Positions 26,221-35,291 of a stretch of DNA of 64,000 nt are shown here, in pieces (positions within the stretch are counted from its first letter, which is position 1; every line of letters starts with the position of its first letter). The translations under genes and the position numbers were made by a program. Origin of the DNA: Clostridium sp. SY8519 (lineage in GTDB: Bacteria; Bacillota; Clostridia; Lachnospirales; Lachnospiraceae); the NCBI RefSeq assembly GCF_000270305.1, contig NC_015737.1, positions 2,768,501 to 2,832,500 on the forward strand, in the 5' to 3' direction. The notes below the pieces were generated by a model, which searched no databases, had not been told where the DNA came from, and was given only the letters and a program-made list of their open reading frames with translations.

Positions 26221-27171
26221 TCACTTATGATTTTTTCTGCCCTTATTTTTTGCCGTCTGCAGCTTTTCCGCTCTTTTTTCTTTTGCTTCCAGACGAATTT
26301 CGCTTCCTTTTTCTTTTACCTGCTGAAGCATTTCGGTTCCTTTTTCCTTTGCCTTCCGAAGATTTTCCGGTCCTTTTTCCTTTGCTTCCAGAAGTTTTCC
26401 GGTTCCCTGTTTCAGCCAGCTGCTGGTATGCTGCGCAAGTTTTTCCGGGCCATCTCCCACTGCGTCTTCTGCTGTTCCAAGCATGTTTATCATTTTTTGA
26501 TACAGCGGGTTCAGCTTGGAGATCCCGGCTCCTGCAGCCAGTGTGGAGATCGTCTTTCCGATGTTTTTTTCTTCCAGCGACTGTTCCAGATTCCGGCCAA
26601 TGGTCTGGAATACTTTGTCATGTCCCTTCTCCGCCTGAACGATCGCCTTATCAATTGCCGCTTCCCCGGGATTGACGAGTTCCGATTCCTCTTCTACCGC
26701 AATGATCTGTCCTCTTTCTTTTAATTCTTTTAGCAAGTCATTGGGTGTACATTCCTCCGGCGGTGTTTTGATGTCTATACAGCCGGACGCCTTTAAAACT
26801 GCGGACACAAACTGCGAACAGTAATATTTATCCTCATCCGGATTCTCGTTGGGAAGATTTAACAGCCGCAGAGACACCCCCAGTTTCGCATACTGGTACT
26901 TTTCTTTCTGCTCCACCATCTCGGCGATAATTTCATGCAGTTTCTGCCCTGCTTCCTCCGGAACCTCTATGATATAGCGGCGCATCTGTCTGGGGCGTTT
27001 TTTCAGTGAAGTCCGATACTCCTTTTTTAATCCTTTAAAATTGAAACTGTAATAATATTCCGCGTCTCTCTCCAGGCCGAGAGATGCGTGGGTAAACCCG
27101 CCGCCGTCTGCCAGATACGTCATATTTGAAAAAAATGTCAGGTCCCGCGAAAGGCAAACCACGATTTGCAT
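26221..27171 (-). CDS. Permuted papain-fold (YiiX-like) cysteine hydrolase with helical repeat tail
   Basis: 316 residues from the ATG at 27171 (GGAGGG seven bases upstream). H28 in GFTHASLGL comes before C118 in KYYCSQFVSAVLKA; this His-before-Cys order is that of the circularly permuted NlpC/P60 (YaeF/YiiX, LRAT-like) fold, whose members act on lipid or amide bonds. A middle helical part follows, then a tail of repeating units of about eleven residues (EAKEKGPENLR, KAKEKGTEMLQ, QVKEKGSEIRL, EAKEKRAEKLQ) that should form an amphipathic helix. No signal peptide. Substrate unknown; membrane-surface binding by the tail is inference. Confidence 0.72.
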   Translation of the reverse strand: MQIVVCLSRDLTFFSNMTYLADGGGFTHASLGLERDAEYYYSFNFKGLKKEYRTSLKKRPRQMRRYIIEVPEEAGQKLHEIIAEMVEQKEKYQYAKLGVSLRLLNLPNENPDEDKYYCSQFVSAVLKASGCIDIKTPPEECTPNDLLKELKERGQIIAVEEESELVNPGEAAIDKAIVQAEKGHDKVFQTIGRNLEQSLEEKNIGKTISTLAAGAGISKLNPLYQKMINMLGTAEDAVGDGPEKLAQHTSSWLKQGTGKLLEAKEKGPENLRKAKEKGTEMLQQVKEKGSEIRLEAKEKRAEKLQTAKNKGRKNHK

Positions 27172-27303
27172 ATTCTGTCCCTCCAGTATCACTCACACAT
27201 TCCTGCCGATCGATCACTCTACGCCGTCATCTCCATTACTCGATTCAGTCATGAATCTCTTCGGCATCTGTCTTCCAATCTTTATCGGGCTCCGTTACCC
27301 GAT

Positions 27304-27945
27304 TCAGTCACGAACCGCTTCGGTCTGTGTCTGCAGTTCTTCCCGGATCTGCGCAATCAGTCCCCGATCCGCCGGCAGCCATTCCACGGAATCCAGCGTA
27401 TCCTTTGTGAGCCATCGCGCTTCCTGTGCTTCCAGCAACTCCAGTCTGCCGCTGACGATCCTGCACCAGAAGCAGTCCATGGACAGATGAAACGTCGGAT
27501 AATCATACTCTACGACTGCAATACGGTCTCCGACCGCAATTTCCGTATCCAGTTCCTCCCGGATTTCCCGGATCAGCGCTTCTTTCGGTGTTTCTCCCGG
27601 TTCAATCTTTCCGCCCGGGAATTCCCAGCCACCCTGAAATTCGCCATAGCCGCGGGCTGTGGCAAATATTCTGTCTTCTTTCCGAATCACTGCCGCGACG
27701 ACCCGGACATATTTGAGCGGTTTCCCATCGGCGGGAATCACCACCCGCTTTCCGATATCGATTCCTGTTTTCGCAAGATACTGTTCGGAAAGTTCCAGGC
27801 GAAGCTCTGCTACATCCGTATTCTCCGTTTCTTCCGCATCCAGATAAACATATGCATGCGGTCCGTCCGGCGGACACTCCTCACAGCCGTAGTCGGCTTC
27901 TGTAATATCTTTCACCCTGTATATTGTCTGGTATTCCTGATTCAT
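27304..27945 (-). CDS. NUDIX hydrolase with N-terminal extension
   Basis: 213 residues. The Nudix box is at 112-134 (GKIEPGETPKEALIREIREE), a good match to GX5EX7REUXEEXGU. The core resembles MutT-type (deoxy)nucleoside triphosphate pyrophosphohydrolases. Ahead of it lie about 78 residues of acidic sequence with CEEC that I do not recognise. Overlaps nothing; the prolyl-tRNA editing gene ends 10 bp upstream. Part of the 3' end is duplicated just downstream (see findings). Confidence 0.87.
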   Translation of the reverse strand: MNQEYQTIYRVKDITEADYGCEECPPDGPHAYVYLDAEETENTDVAELRLELSEQYLAKTGIDIGKRVVIPADGKPLKYVRVVAAVIRKEDRIFATARGYGEFQGGWEFPGGKIEPGETPKEALIREIREELDTEIAVGDRIAVVEYDYPTFHLSMDCFWCRIVSGRLELLEAQEARWLTKDTLDSVEWLPADRGLIAQIREELQTQTEAVRD

Positions 27946-27954
27946 TAGATTTCC

Positions 27955-28503
27955 TTACACCTCACCGGTCAGCTTTACAACAAGATAATCATGCTCCACT
28001 GCAGGCAGGAATTTTTCAAGAATGTCCTTCATCCGGATTTTCAGGCTGGCAGTATTTACGCAGGGATGGCAGCCGAGATATTCTCCCTGCAGCACATCCT
28101 CGTCAATCAGCAGCTGTACCTGATGTTCCCGGTCATTCATGAGTCCCATGACACTCACAGCTCCCGGATGAATATCCAGCAATTCCAGCATCTTATCCTC
28201 ATGGGCAAAGCTCAGTCGTGTCAGGCCCTGCTGTCCGGACAGTTCTTTTGTTTTAAACGGCTTGTCGCCGGGCATCATCAGCAGGTAATACTGTGTTTTT
28301 TTACGGTTGCAGAGAAACAGGTTCTTGCAGACCGTTGCCTCAAGAACAGCGTCCACTTCCAGACAGTCCTCCATGGTATAGGCCTCTTTCTCGTGATCTG
28401 TCTGCCAGTATTCGATTCCCAGCCGATCCAGAAAATCATAGACACGTATTTCGCGCTCCTGCCGTCCGGTCATGTCGGACGGCCTTCCGTGATGCAGTTC
28501 CAT
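27955..28503 (-). CDS. Prolyl-tRNA editing domain protein (YbaK/ProX family)
   Basis: 182 residues. REIRVYDFLDRLGIEYWQTD, then CKNLFLCNRKKTQYYLLMMP with the family lysine, GLTRLSFAHEDKMLELLDIHPGAVSVMGL and GCHPCVNTASLKI. This is the stand-alone form of the INS/YbaK editing domain that removes alanine from mischarged prolyl-tRNA (ProXp-ala/PrdX group). ATG at 28503 chosen for AGAGGT seven bases upstream. Same strand as the NUDIX gene, ten bases apart. Confidence 0.88.
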   Translation of the reverse strand: MELHHGRPSDMTGRQEREIRVYDFLDRLGIEYWQTDHEKEAYTMEDCLEVDAVLEATVCKNLFLCNRKKTQYYLLMMPGDKPFKTKELSGQQGLTRLSFAHEDKMLELLDIHPGAVSVMGLMNDREHQVQLLIDEDVLQGEYLGCHPCVNTASLKIRMKDILEKFLPAVEHDYLVVKLTGEV

Positions 28504-28685
28504 TTTTTGTACCTCTATTGTATGCAGATTCACTCTTCTGCTATTTTATTTAATCATGTACGGGTTTCGTTCAAATTATACAACTCTATCCGGATTCTGT
28601 CACCCGGGCGTTTCCAGGTAACTGCTTAGCAGCTGTAACTACCGAAACTACAGATTCTAAAATCCGCTGACCGTTTTCCGGTCAA

Positions 28686-28731
28686 AGAGAAAAGAACCAG
28701 GGATACTGCACGGGACATGTGCAGTATCCCC
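28686..28731 (-). terminator. Terminator of the flavin split-barrel gene
   Basis: Perfect 12-bp stem (GGGATACTGCAC at 28700-28711 with GTGCAGTATCCC at 28719-28730), then TGGTTCTTTTCTC on the minus strand. 28504-28685 shows no gene. Confidence 0.8.
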
Positions 28732-28738
28732 CGATCCC

Positions 28739-29296
28739 TCATTTTTTAAAATCATCCTGTTCCAGATGAAACACGACAAATCTCTTTTCCCCTTCCATGG
28801 TATATGTCTCTTTTAGCTCATCATATCCAGGTTCTGCCAGTGCTTCTTTGGACAGACGTTTCCCTTCTATCCCATCGTGGAATACCGCTTTTCCCGAATA
28901 ACAGAACGATTCTCTCCCCTCATCCGGATGATCCACGAATTTCACATTTGGATTCCTGCGAAGCAAGCCATAAAACGCATCTGTCACTCCAATGCCAAAA
29001 TACAGGCGATCCCCATTCAGCATGTGGAAAGTCACTGCTTTACACCGCATTTCTTTATCGTCGAAAACCTTTAGATAAATCGCTCCATGCTTCGCGATAG
29101 CCTGTTCGAAACAATCCCGGATCTTTCGTAATTCAGCGATACGCTCCTGCCGTTCCAAATACAGTCTTTGGGCGTCCCGGAACGATGGCTCCTGGGCAAA
29201 TTCTTCTCCACGGGCTTTCGCCATTCCCCGCTGACAGCCCGGCGCAGTAAGACTGCATCCGTTCATGCAGCCGTCGCAGATATCTCCACTGATCAT
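28739..29296 (-). CDS. Pyridoxamine-phosphate-oxidase-like flavin split-barrel protein with N-terminal Cys cluster
   Basis: 185 residues. Residues 60-185 look like the split-barrel FMN-binding fold (GAIYLKVFDDKEMRCKAVTF, LYFGIGVTDAFYGLLRRNPN, GKAVFHDG). The first 25 residues carry four cysteines, MISGDICDGCMNGCSLTAPGC, spaced to hold zinc or an iron-sulfur cluster. A charged helix links them (residues 40-60). Redox activity is plausible; the substrate is unknown. Ribosome site GGAGGA lies ten bases before the ATG. Confidence 0.75.
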   Translation of the reverse strand: MISGDICDGCMNGCSLTAPGCQRGMAKARGEEFAQEPSFRDAQRLYLERQERIAELRKIRDCFEQAIAKHGAIYLKVFDDKEMRCKAVTFHMLNGDRLYFGIGVTDAFYGLLRRNPNVKFVDHPDEGRESFCYSGKAVFHDGIEGKRLSKEALAEPGYDELKETYTMEGEKRFVVFHLEQDDFKK

Positions 29297-29412
29297 TTAC
29301 GTTTATTCCTCCATTATCTGAGCCTTATAGTCGGACTCTCTTTTCCTGATTCCGCTGCTGCGGATTATGATGCCTTATCAAGCATGTCATGAATTTTTCC
29401 CTTAAAATCCCC

Positions 29413-32397
29413 TTAATCCCCAACAATATAATCATAAATATCACTTCTCACCGGAACATCCAGACGATACTGTATTTCAAAGGCTTTGTCATTTGAGGCG
29501 CCCATCGTAATCTGTTTCGGTTCGCCCTCCGCAAAAACCTCGCCAAGAAAGTAGAACTCTTTTGCTTCCCTGTCATCCTTATTCTTTCTTACAAAGAGGT
29601 AAATCCGATTCTCCTTATCCGCTTCTGTCTTCTTATAAATATGGTCTGCATCGCTGGATGTAATCTGCCGCGGACGCTTTGAAAGCGCGATCAGTGTGCT
29701 TTCGGTCAGAAACCGGTCTTCGTATGCGATAGCATCTTCTGTTTTGTCATAATTAATAAAGACCGGCATCGTCTTCGTATCTGCATCATAGAAATATCCG
29801 CCAATGTTCTGGGCATTCATATTCCGTTTCCAGCAAAGCAGACGGCACACATCTTCATAAGTATATTTCTGGTATAACTGAAAATCTGTATCTTTATACG
29901 CATGACTGTAATTATCCTGATATCGTTCTTTTGCAAATACCAGAAGTTCTTTGACCATGGCTTTGAATTCTTTGTTACGGAGCATTTGGCGAAATCTATC
30001 CGCAAGTCGATAACCTCCATTCGCTGTCCGTTCGATCAGGACGCATGCAGTATATTTTCTGCGTTCTTCTTCCTTGGGAAACTGATTGGTCAGATTCCGG
30101 TATGCGGATTCCTCTTTCAATGCTGATACCTTTACTTCATACTCCTTTTTCATATAATCTGCATAGGATGTAAACCGATCCTGTCTGCTAATTAATGATT
30201 CCAGAATGGACCACTCGTAGATCCGCTTATAGGATGAAAGTTTCCGCGACATATACTCTATAACACTTTGCTCGTTCTGGGACAGTTCACAGTGATACTC
30301 TGGTTCGTATCTTTTCAGAAATGCATAGTAGGAGCCGCATTTGTCAAAGATTTTTGTCACATCTACAGCCCCATACGCCTTAAATTCCAGAATGGTAGGA
30401 ATTCTCCCCAGTTTGTTTTTCAGGGACTTGTAGGATTCCCGCAGCAGTTTCATGTCATTGGTTCTGGCGGAATCGATGGAAGAATAGATCCTCTTTTTTG
30501 AAATTTCATCGAAGTGAATGGTGGAACTGCCAGGGATCACTCTTGAGCCTTCACGGACATAGCGCCGCATCGTATCCTTGTTGTAGCTGCGATCGCCGGA
30601 CAAAGCAATTGGGATCATGAAATTATTCATATAATTTCCAATAAAATCGAGAATCACCACATATTCTTTTCCCTGAAATTTACGCAGTCCCCGACCCAGC
30701 TGCTGGATGAATACTACAGGAGATTCAGTTGGACGCAGCATAATAACCTGGTTGATTTCTGGAATATCAACGCCTTCATTGAAGATATCAACCGTAAAAA
30801 TATAATCAATGTACGCACCTTCGTTTTGATCCGTGGTAAGCTGAGCAACCACTTGTTCTCTCTGTTCCTGACTGTCTTCCCCTGTTAATACTTTCGTATG
30901 GTACGGACTGCCATCTTTCTTTAAACGCTGATTAAATTTGAAAGATAGTTCTTTTGCCTCTTCTTTTCTGCTGCAGAAGATCAGCCCTTTGACACGGTCG
31001 CCGCTATAACCGAAATATTCGGCCTTCTCCAGAACATAATCCACCCGGGCATCCGACACAAGATTGGCAAAGTTGCGCACTCCCGCATTATCATCAAATA
31101 CTTCTCCATTGATCTCCAGGTCCGTGATTCCGAAATAATGGAATGGGCAAAGCAAATCTTCTTCCAACGCCTGCTGCAAACGAATCTCATATGCAATATT
31201 ATGGTCAAACAGCTCATAGATGTCATAGTTATTGGTATCCGGGCTGGCTGTCATCCCCAGCCAGAATTCAGGCTTGAAATAGGACATGATCCTCTGGTAA
31301 CTCTCAGAACCAGCGTGGTGACACTCATCCAGTACAATCACATCAAACGCCTCCGGTCCGAACTGCGTATGAATCTCCGGCTTTGCCATCATCTGCATGG
31401 TGGAAAAAATAAAGTCTTCCTCCATATCCTTCTGGTTCCCGGACAGTAAGCCATACGTTCTTTCCCTTCCAAATACCCGCTGATACGTGTGCAGCGCCTG
31501 TTTCGCAATCTGTTCCCTGTGCACGACAAACAACATCCTCTTTGGTTTGATGTCCCGCATCAGGAACGCGGAAGCCATTGTCTTTCCTGTACCCGTACTG
31601 CTCAGCAAAAGTGCGCGATGCACCTGCTGTTTCCGGAGCTGTCGCACGTTTTTCACAAATGCCACCTGCATCTTGTTGGGCGTAAGCTTATAACGGTCCA
31701 GAGAAACAACCGCTTCTCTCTGTGCTGCCCTGCGCTGCTTGCGGATCATCTGTTCCCTGAAATACGCCTGCTGGTATTCTTCAAAGAACTCATGAAACTC
31801 CTGTGTCGTCGGCGCATTCCACAAGGCATCAAACTCGCCGAGAATTTCCTGCGCCAGTTCCCCCTGTTCGGTGGAAACCAGCTTGGTATTCCATTCTCTG
31901 TTTTTGGTCACCGCATTCAGGGTCATATTGGAACTTCCAATAATGATGCGGTAGATTTCTTCCTGACGGAAAATATATCCTTTTGTATGGAATCCTTCGG
32001 CTTCATCACGGTCTGTACGGAACATCCGCAGTTTGATATTGCTTAAAGACGCCAGTTTTTCCAATGCTTCCGGCTGACTGAATGTCAGATAGTCAGTGGT
32101 AAGGATTTCCCCCGGAATCCCCTTTTGTTCCAATTCTTTTAAAAGCTGGAGCAGAGGAGTGATCCCGCCTTTTGTGATAAATGCCACACTGATTTTAAAT
32201 TGGTCACAGGCAGCCAGTTCCTGCTCAATAGATACAAGAACCTTTCTTCCGCTTTGAGGATTATTGGAAATAAATTCCGGACGGTAGGCCAGATTGGACT
32301 GGAAGGCCGCATCCACAGCAGCGGTATGGAAACCGTCCGTCATTGCTTTCACATAATTTGGTTCTTTACAAGAATCGTTTTTGTTATCCCTGTTCAT
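29413..32397 (-). CDS. PLD-nuclease / superfamily 2 helicase / DUF3427 protein
   Basis: 994 residues from the ATG at 32397 (AAAGGAAG site). Order: PLD/HKD-type nuclease domain (HTKGYIF at 137-143, GSSNMT at 154-159); SF2 helicase with Walker A STGTGKT at 267-273, DECHH at 357-361, TASPD, and motif VI QQLGRGLRKFQGK; then the DUF3427 C-terminal region. This architecture recurs sporadically in bacterial accessory regions and is suspected of DNA restriction or repair. The PLD half has one HxK site, so a dimer may be needed for catalysis. It overlaps the acetyltransferase gene by 14 bp. No methylase is nearby, so it is not a classical restriction system. Confidence 0.88.
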   Translation of the reverse strand: MNRDNKNDSCKEPNYVKAMTDGFHTAAVDAAFQSNLAYRPEFISNNPQSGRKVLVSIEQELAACDQFKISVAFITKGGITPLLQLLKELEQKGIPGEILTTDYLTFSQPEALEKLASLSNIKLRMFRTDRDEAEGFHTKGYIFRQEEIYRIIIGSSNMTLNAVTKNREWNTKLVSTEQGELAQEILGEFDALWNAPTTQEFHEFFEEYQQAYFREQMIRKQRRAAQREAVVSLDRYKLTPNKMQVAFVKNVRQLRKQQVHRALLLSSTGTGKTMASAFLMRDIKPKRMLFVVHREQIAKQALHTYQRVFGRERTYGLLSGNQKDMEEDFIFSTMQMMAKPEIHTQFGPEAFDVIVLDECHHAGSESYQRIMSYFKPEFWLGMTASPDTNNYDIYELFDHNIAYEIRLQQALEEDLLCPFHYFGITDLEINGEVFDDNAGVRNFANLVSDARVDYVLEKAEYFGYSGDRVKGLIFCSRKEEAKELSFKFNQRLKKDGSPYHTKVLTGEDSQEQREQVVAQLTTDQNEGAYIDYIFTVDIFNEGVDIPEINQVIMLRPTESPVVFIQQLGRGLRKFQGKEYVVILDFIGNYMNNFMIPIALSGDRSYNKDTMRRYVREGSRVIPGSSTIHFDEISKKRIYSSIDSARTNDMKLLRESYKSLKNKLGRIPTILEFKAYGAVDVTKIFDKCGSYYAFLKRYEPEYHCELSQNEQSVIEYMSRKLSSYKRIYEWSILESLISRQDRFTSYADYMKKEYEVKVSALKEESAYRNLTNQFPKEEERRKYTACVLIERTANGGYRLADRFRQMLRNKEFKAMVKELLVFAKERYQDNYSHAYKDTDFQLYQKYTYEDVCRLLCWKRNMNAQNIGGYFYDADTKTMPVFINYDKTEDAIAYEDRFLTESTLIALSKRPRQITSSDADHIYKKTEADKENRIYLFVRKNKDDREAKEFYFLGEVFAEGEPKQITMGASNDKAFEIQYRLDVPVRSDIYDYIVGD

Positions 32398-33025
32398 GCT
32401 GGAATGCTTCCTTTCTTTTTTCCAAATACTCCCGATACTGCCCCTTCCAGTACGCCGCATCCTCCTCTGTAATCGGCCGGATTACCCTGCACGGGTTCCC
32501 TGCTGCCACCACATGATCCGGGATATCCCTCGTAACGACTGATCCGGAGCCGATGACCACATCACTTCCGACCGTCACTCCCGGATTGATGACAACGTTT
32601 CCGCCAATCCATACGTCCGAACCGATGGTCACAGGCTTTGCGTACTCCACATCGGTATTTCGCACCTCGGCGTCAATCGGGTGACCCGCCGTAAAAATAC
32701 TGACATGGGGCGCCAGATACACATGGTCACCGAAGATGACCTTATTCTCATCCAGAATCGTAAGTCCCGTATTGGCGTAGAAATGTTTCCCGAAAAATAT
32801 GCGGTCGCCATGGTCAAAATACACCGGCGCCGTAAGGATGATATCGTCATAGGATCTGCCAAAACACTTTCTGAGTTCATTCAGTGCGCTTCGGTCCTTC
32901 CAGTATGCGGATTCATTGAATTTCTTCTGTGCCGCGTGCACTCTTTCCCAGGAATCGCCGCCGACCTTAAGCGGGCTGTAAAGCTTCTGTTCCATCATGC
33001 GGTTATATTCATATGAATTGATCAA
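32384..33025 (-). CDS. Maltose/galactoside-type sugar O-acetyltransferase
   Basis: 213 residues. N-terminal helical MAT domain (INSYEYNRMMEQKLYSPLKV), then left-handed beta-helix hexapeptide repeats (GDRIFFGKHFYANTGLTILD, GDHVYLAPHVSIFTAGHPID with the catalytic-type histidine, IGSDVWIGGNVVINPGVTVG). It transfers acetyl from acetyl-CoA to sugars or sugar-like acceptors. Its 3' end overlaps the helicase start; the functional link, if any, is unknown. A TATAAT (33064-33069) upstream may be its -10 box. Confidence 0.9.
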   Translation of the reverse strand: MINSYEYNRMMEQKLYSPLKVGGDSWERVHAAQKKFNESAYWKDRSALNELRKCFGRSYDDIILTAPVYFDHGDRIFFGKHFYANTGLTILDENKVIFGDHVYLAPHVSIFTAGHPIDAEVRNTDVEYAKPVTIGSDVWIGGNVVINPGVTVGSDVVIGSGSVVTRDIPDHVVAAGNPCRVIRPITEEDAAYWKGQYREYLEKRKEAFQHEQG

Positions 33026-33093
33026 TTGTTTTTCCTCCTGCTTTTCTGCTGCGGATATGCCCTATTATAGCATCTTCTGACCAGGCGCAAACT

Positions 33094-33146
33094 GAAAAAA
33101 GAAAAGGCCTCCGGACACCGCATCCTGTTTGGTCCGAAGGTCTTCG
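33094..33146 (-). terminator. Terminator of the GlcD-GntR operon
   Basis: 13-position stem with one mismatch and one G-U (33104-33116 with 33132-33144), followed by TTTTCTTTTTT on the minus strand, directly after the GntR stop. Confidence 0.85.
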
Positions 33147-33147
33147 T

Positions 33148-33849
33148 TTAGCTTTTTTTGTAAAAATACCGGTTGTTCGTTCTGGCTCCGATTTCCTCAA
33201 AATAATTGGTGTCGATGTGCTGGTTCATCAGCTGACGGAAGCATTCCCGCTCTCTGTTTTTTAGCATCTGAAGCAGCTCCTCATGCTGATGGATAATTTC
33301 CGGCAGCCGGTCATTTAGGCGGAGTTCCAGATTTCTCCAACGATAAAACAGGTTCATCTCATCGTCCAGCATATGACAGGCCGTTTCTCTGCCCACCGCC
33401 CGAAAAAGCTGTGCGTGAAACTGCGCATCCGATGTTTCAAAGGCTTCGGTAAGCTGTCCGTCTTCTGCTTCTTGCATGGCCATCTTCTGGCTCTGAATGC
33501 AGGTTTCCATGATCCGGCAGTTTTCCGCGATGACTGTATCCTCCTGATCCATCAGCAGATTGGCCGCCTGTATTTCGGCAGCTGCGCGAAGAAACATAAT
33601 ATTTTTCACCTGGTCGATATCCAGTAACGTGACATACGTTCCCCGCTGGGGATAGACTTCAATCAGGCGTTTCTGCTGCAGAACCGCCAGTGCTTTCCGA
33701 ATCGTGTGGCGGGTCGCGCCGTATCGGGCAGACAGCTCATGTTCACTCAGCGCTTCCCCCGGCATATAGGTCAGATGAATGATTTTTTCCGACAGATCCT
33801 GACAGATTTCCTGATCGCCGGACCTCCTGTTTGTTTCTTCTGTCTTCAT
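33148..33849 (-). CDS. GntR family regulator, FadR/FCD type
   Basis: 233 residues from the ATG at 33849; a start 13 codons upstream would overlap the oxidase gene and is possible. Winged helix at about 15-75 (PGEALSEHELSARYGATRHT, IRKALAVLQQKRLIEVYPQR), then an all-helical FCD ligand domain with the metal-binding type residues of this class (FETSDAQFHAQLFRAVG, INEHEE-like IIHQHEELL). FCD regulators sense carboxylic acids such as lactate or glycolate. It lies behind the GlcD-type gene, and the operon promoter carries a large palindrome. Confidence 0.88.
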   Translation of the reverse strand: MKTEETNRRSGDQEICQDLSEKIIHLTYMPGEALSEHELSARYGATRHTIRKALAVLQQKRLIEVYPQRGTYVTLLDIDQVKNIMFLRAAAEIQAANLLMDQEDTVIAENCRIMETCIQSQKMAMQEAEDGQLTEAFETSDAQFHAQLFRAVGRETACHMLDDEMNLFYRWRNLELRLNDRLPEIIHQHEELLQMLKNRERECFRQLMNQHIDTNYFEEIGARTNNRYFYKKS

Positions 33850-33872
33850 ACTTTTCTTCTGCTGCAGACTGA

Positions 33873-35291
33873 TTACAGACTGAAGCATACCTTTCCCGGA
33901 TTTAAGAGCATTTTCGGATCACAGGCCTGCTTGATTGCGGTCATTAATTCCATCTGCGGTTTGCCCAGGAACTGTTCCAGGCGGTCAATATTCGCACTGC
34001 CGATTCCGTGCTCGCCGCTGACGCAGCCCTTTAATTCGATTCCTTTCTGATACAGCAGATCAAAGATTCCCCGGATCTTTTCTTCGAATTCTCCCTGCTC
34101 CATATCTTTGGCACATACGCTTACATGCAGATTTCCGTTGCCCGCATGGCCGGCCAGCCGGATTTCCATGCCTTCCGGAACTTCCAGATTCTGGCAGTAA
34201 ATAATATATTCCGCTAGTTTTGATACCGGAACCACGATATCCACCTCATCCGTCAGATCAAAATCTTCCAGAATTGCTTCCAAGACAGATCCCCGTACTT
34301 CCCAGGCTGCATGCAAAGCGGCCGGTGTATCGTATACCACCACATCCAGGGCTCCGTTTTCCAGAAATACTTCTGCGGCCCGTTCCATGATTCCTTCCGC
34401 TTCCTCGTCACTGAAGATCTCAAAATTCACTAAAAGATATGCGCCTGCCTGCGTTCCTTCCATTTCAGTGGGGAACACCGTGCGTTTCAGATAGTGATGC
34501 ACTGCGTCCACGTTGCTGCGGTCCATGAACTCCAGACACTGGGGATCCAGATTGGCATTCTTGACGGAAGCCACACAGCTGATACAGGTTTCCACATCTG
34601 CAAAAGGGGCCAGCAGACTGATGGTTCCGGCGGGTCTGGGCGCTATTTTCATGGAAAGCTCTGTAATGATTCCCAGTGTGCCCTCGGATCCGCTGATCAG
34701 ATTCATCAGACTGTAGCCGGACGCACTCTTGCTGACTTCAGCGCCGAATTCCATGATGTCGCCCCGAGGCATTACCACGGTCATAGCCAGTACCCAGTCC
34801 CTGGTGGAACCATACTTGCAGGCACGCATGCCGCCGGCATTGGTGGCCACATTTCCGCCGACGGTCGCCAGTTTTTCCCCCGGATCCGGCGGATAGATCA
34901 TATCTTCTGCCAGACAGGCAGCCTGCAGATCCTGGATCAGTGCGCCGGCCTGTACACGAATGACCTGATCTTCCTTATGGATTCCGAGAATCTGATTCAT
35001 TTTCTGCATGTCGATCACCACACCGCCGGCGATCGGTACACAGCCGCCGGCCAGACCGGTTCCCGCGCCGCGCACCAGAAAGGGCACTTCATATTCATAG
35101 CAGATTCTGCATACCGCGGAAACGTCTTCCGTTGATTTCACTACGACTACCGCTTCCGGCATGCAATGTCCGTGTACCTCATATTCATCATGCGAATAGT
35201 CCTCGCTGATCTCTGCGCCGGTATAAACGGTACCGGTCACGGAGGCTCTCAGCTTTGCCGTCATCTCTTCTGTCACCTGATTATATTCCAT
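33873..35291 (-). CDS. FAD-binding 2-hydroxyacid dehydrogenase, GlcD family
   Basis: 472 residues from the ATG at 35291 (GGAG six bases upstream; an ATG four codons earlier has its site too close). FAD PP-loop VRGAGTGLAGGCVPIAGGVV, then PPDPGEKLATVGGNVATNAGG, and C-terminal HAGNGNLHVSV and CVSGEHGIGSANI, the substrate-side histidines of the glycolate/D-lactate dehydrogenase group. It oxidises a 2-hydroxyacid to a 2-oxoacid. No iron-sulfur GlcF or electron-transfer flavoprotein gene is beside it, so the acceptor is open. Co-transcribed with the GntR gene. Confidence 0.9.
   Translation of the reverse strand: MEYNQVTEEMTAKLRASVTGTVYTGAEISEDYSHDEYEVHGHCMPEAVVVVKSTEDVSAVCRICYEYEVPFLVRGAGTGLAGGCVPIAGGVVIDMQKMNQILGIHKEDQVIRVQAGALIQDLQAACLAEDMIYPPDPGEKLATVGGNVATNAGGMRACKYGSTRDWVLAMTVVMPRGDIMEFGAEVSKSASGYSLMNLISGSEGTLGIITELSMKIAPRPAGTISLLAPFADVETCISCVASVKNANLDPQCLEFMDRSNVDAVHHYLKRTVFPTEMEGTQAGAYLLVNFEIFSDEEAEGIMERAAEVFLENGALDVVVYDTPAALHAAWEVRGSVLEAILEDFDLTDEVDIVVPVSKLAEYIIYCQNLEVPEGMEIRLAGHAGNGNLHVSVCAKDMEQGEFEEKIRGIFDLLYQKGIELKGCVSGEHGIGSANIDRLEQFLGKPQMELMTAIKQACDPKMLLNPGKVCFSL

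Noticed and set aside
29413..32397. Classical type I or III restriction enzyme
   Set aside because: No methyltransferase or specificity subunit is present nearby; the architecture is PLD-helicase-DUF3427.
18868..33025. An integrated prophage or ICE
   Set aside because: No integrase, transposase, relaxase, structural genes or flanking direct repeats were found; only the gene mix looks accessory.
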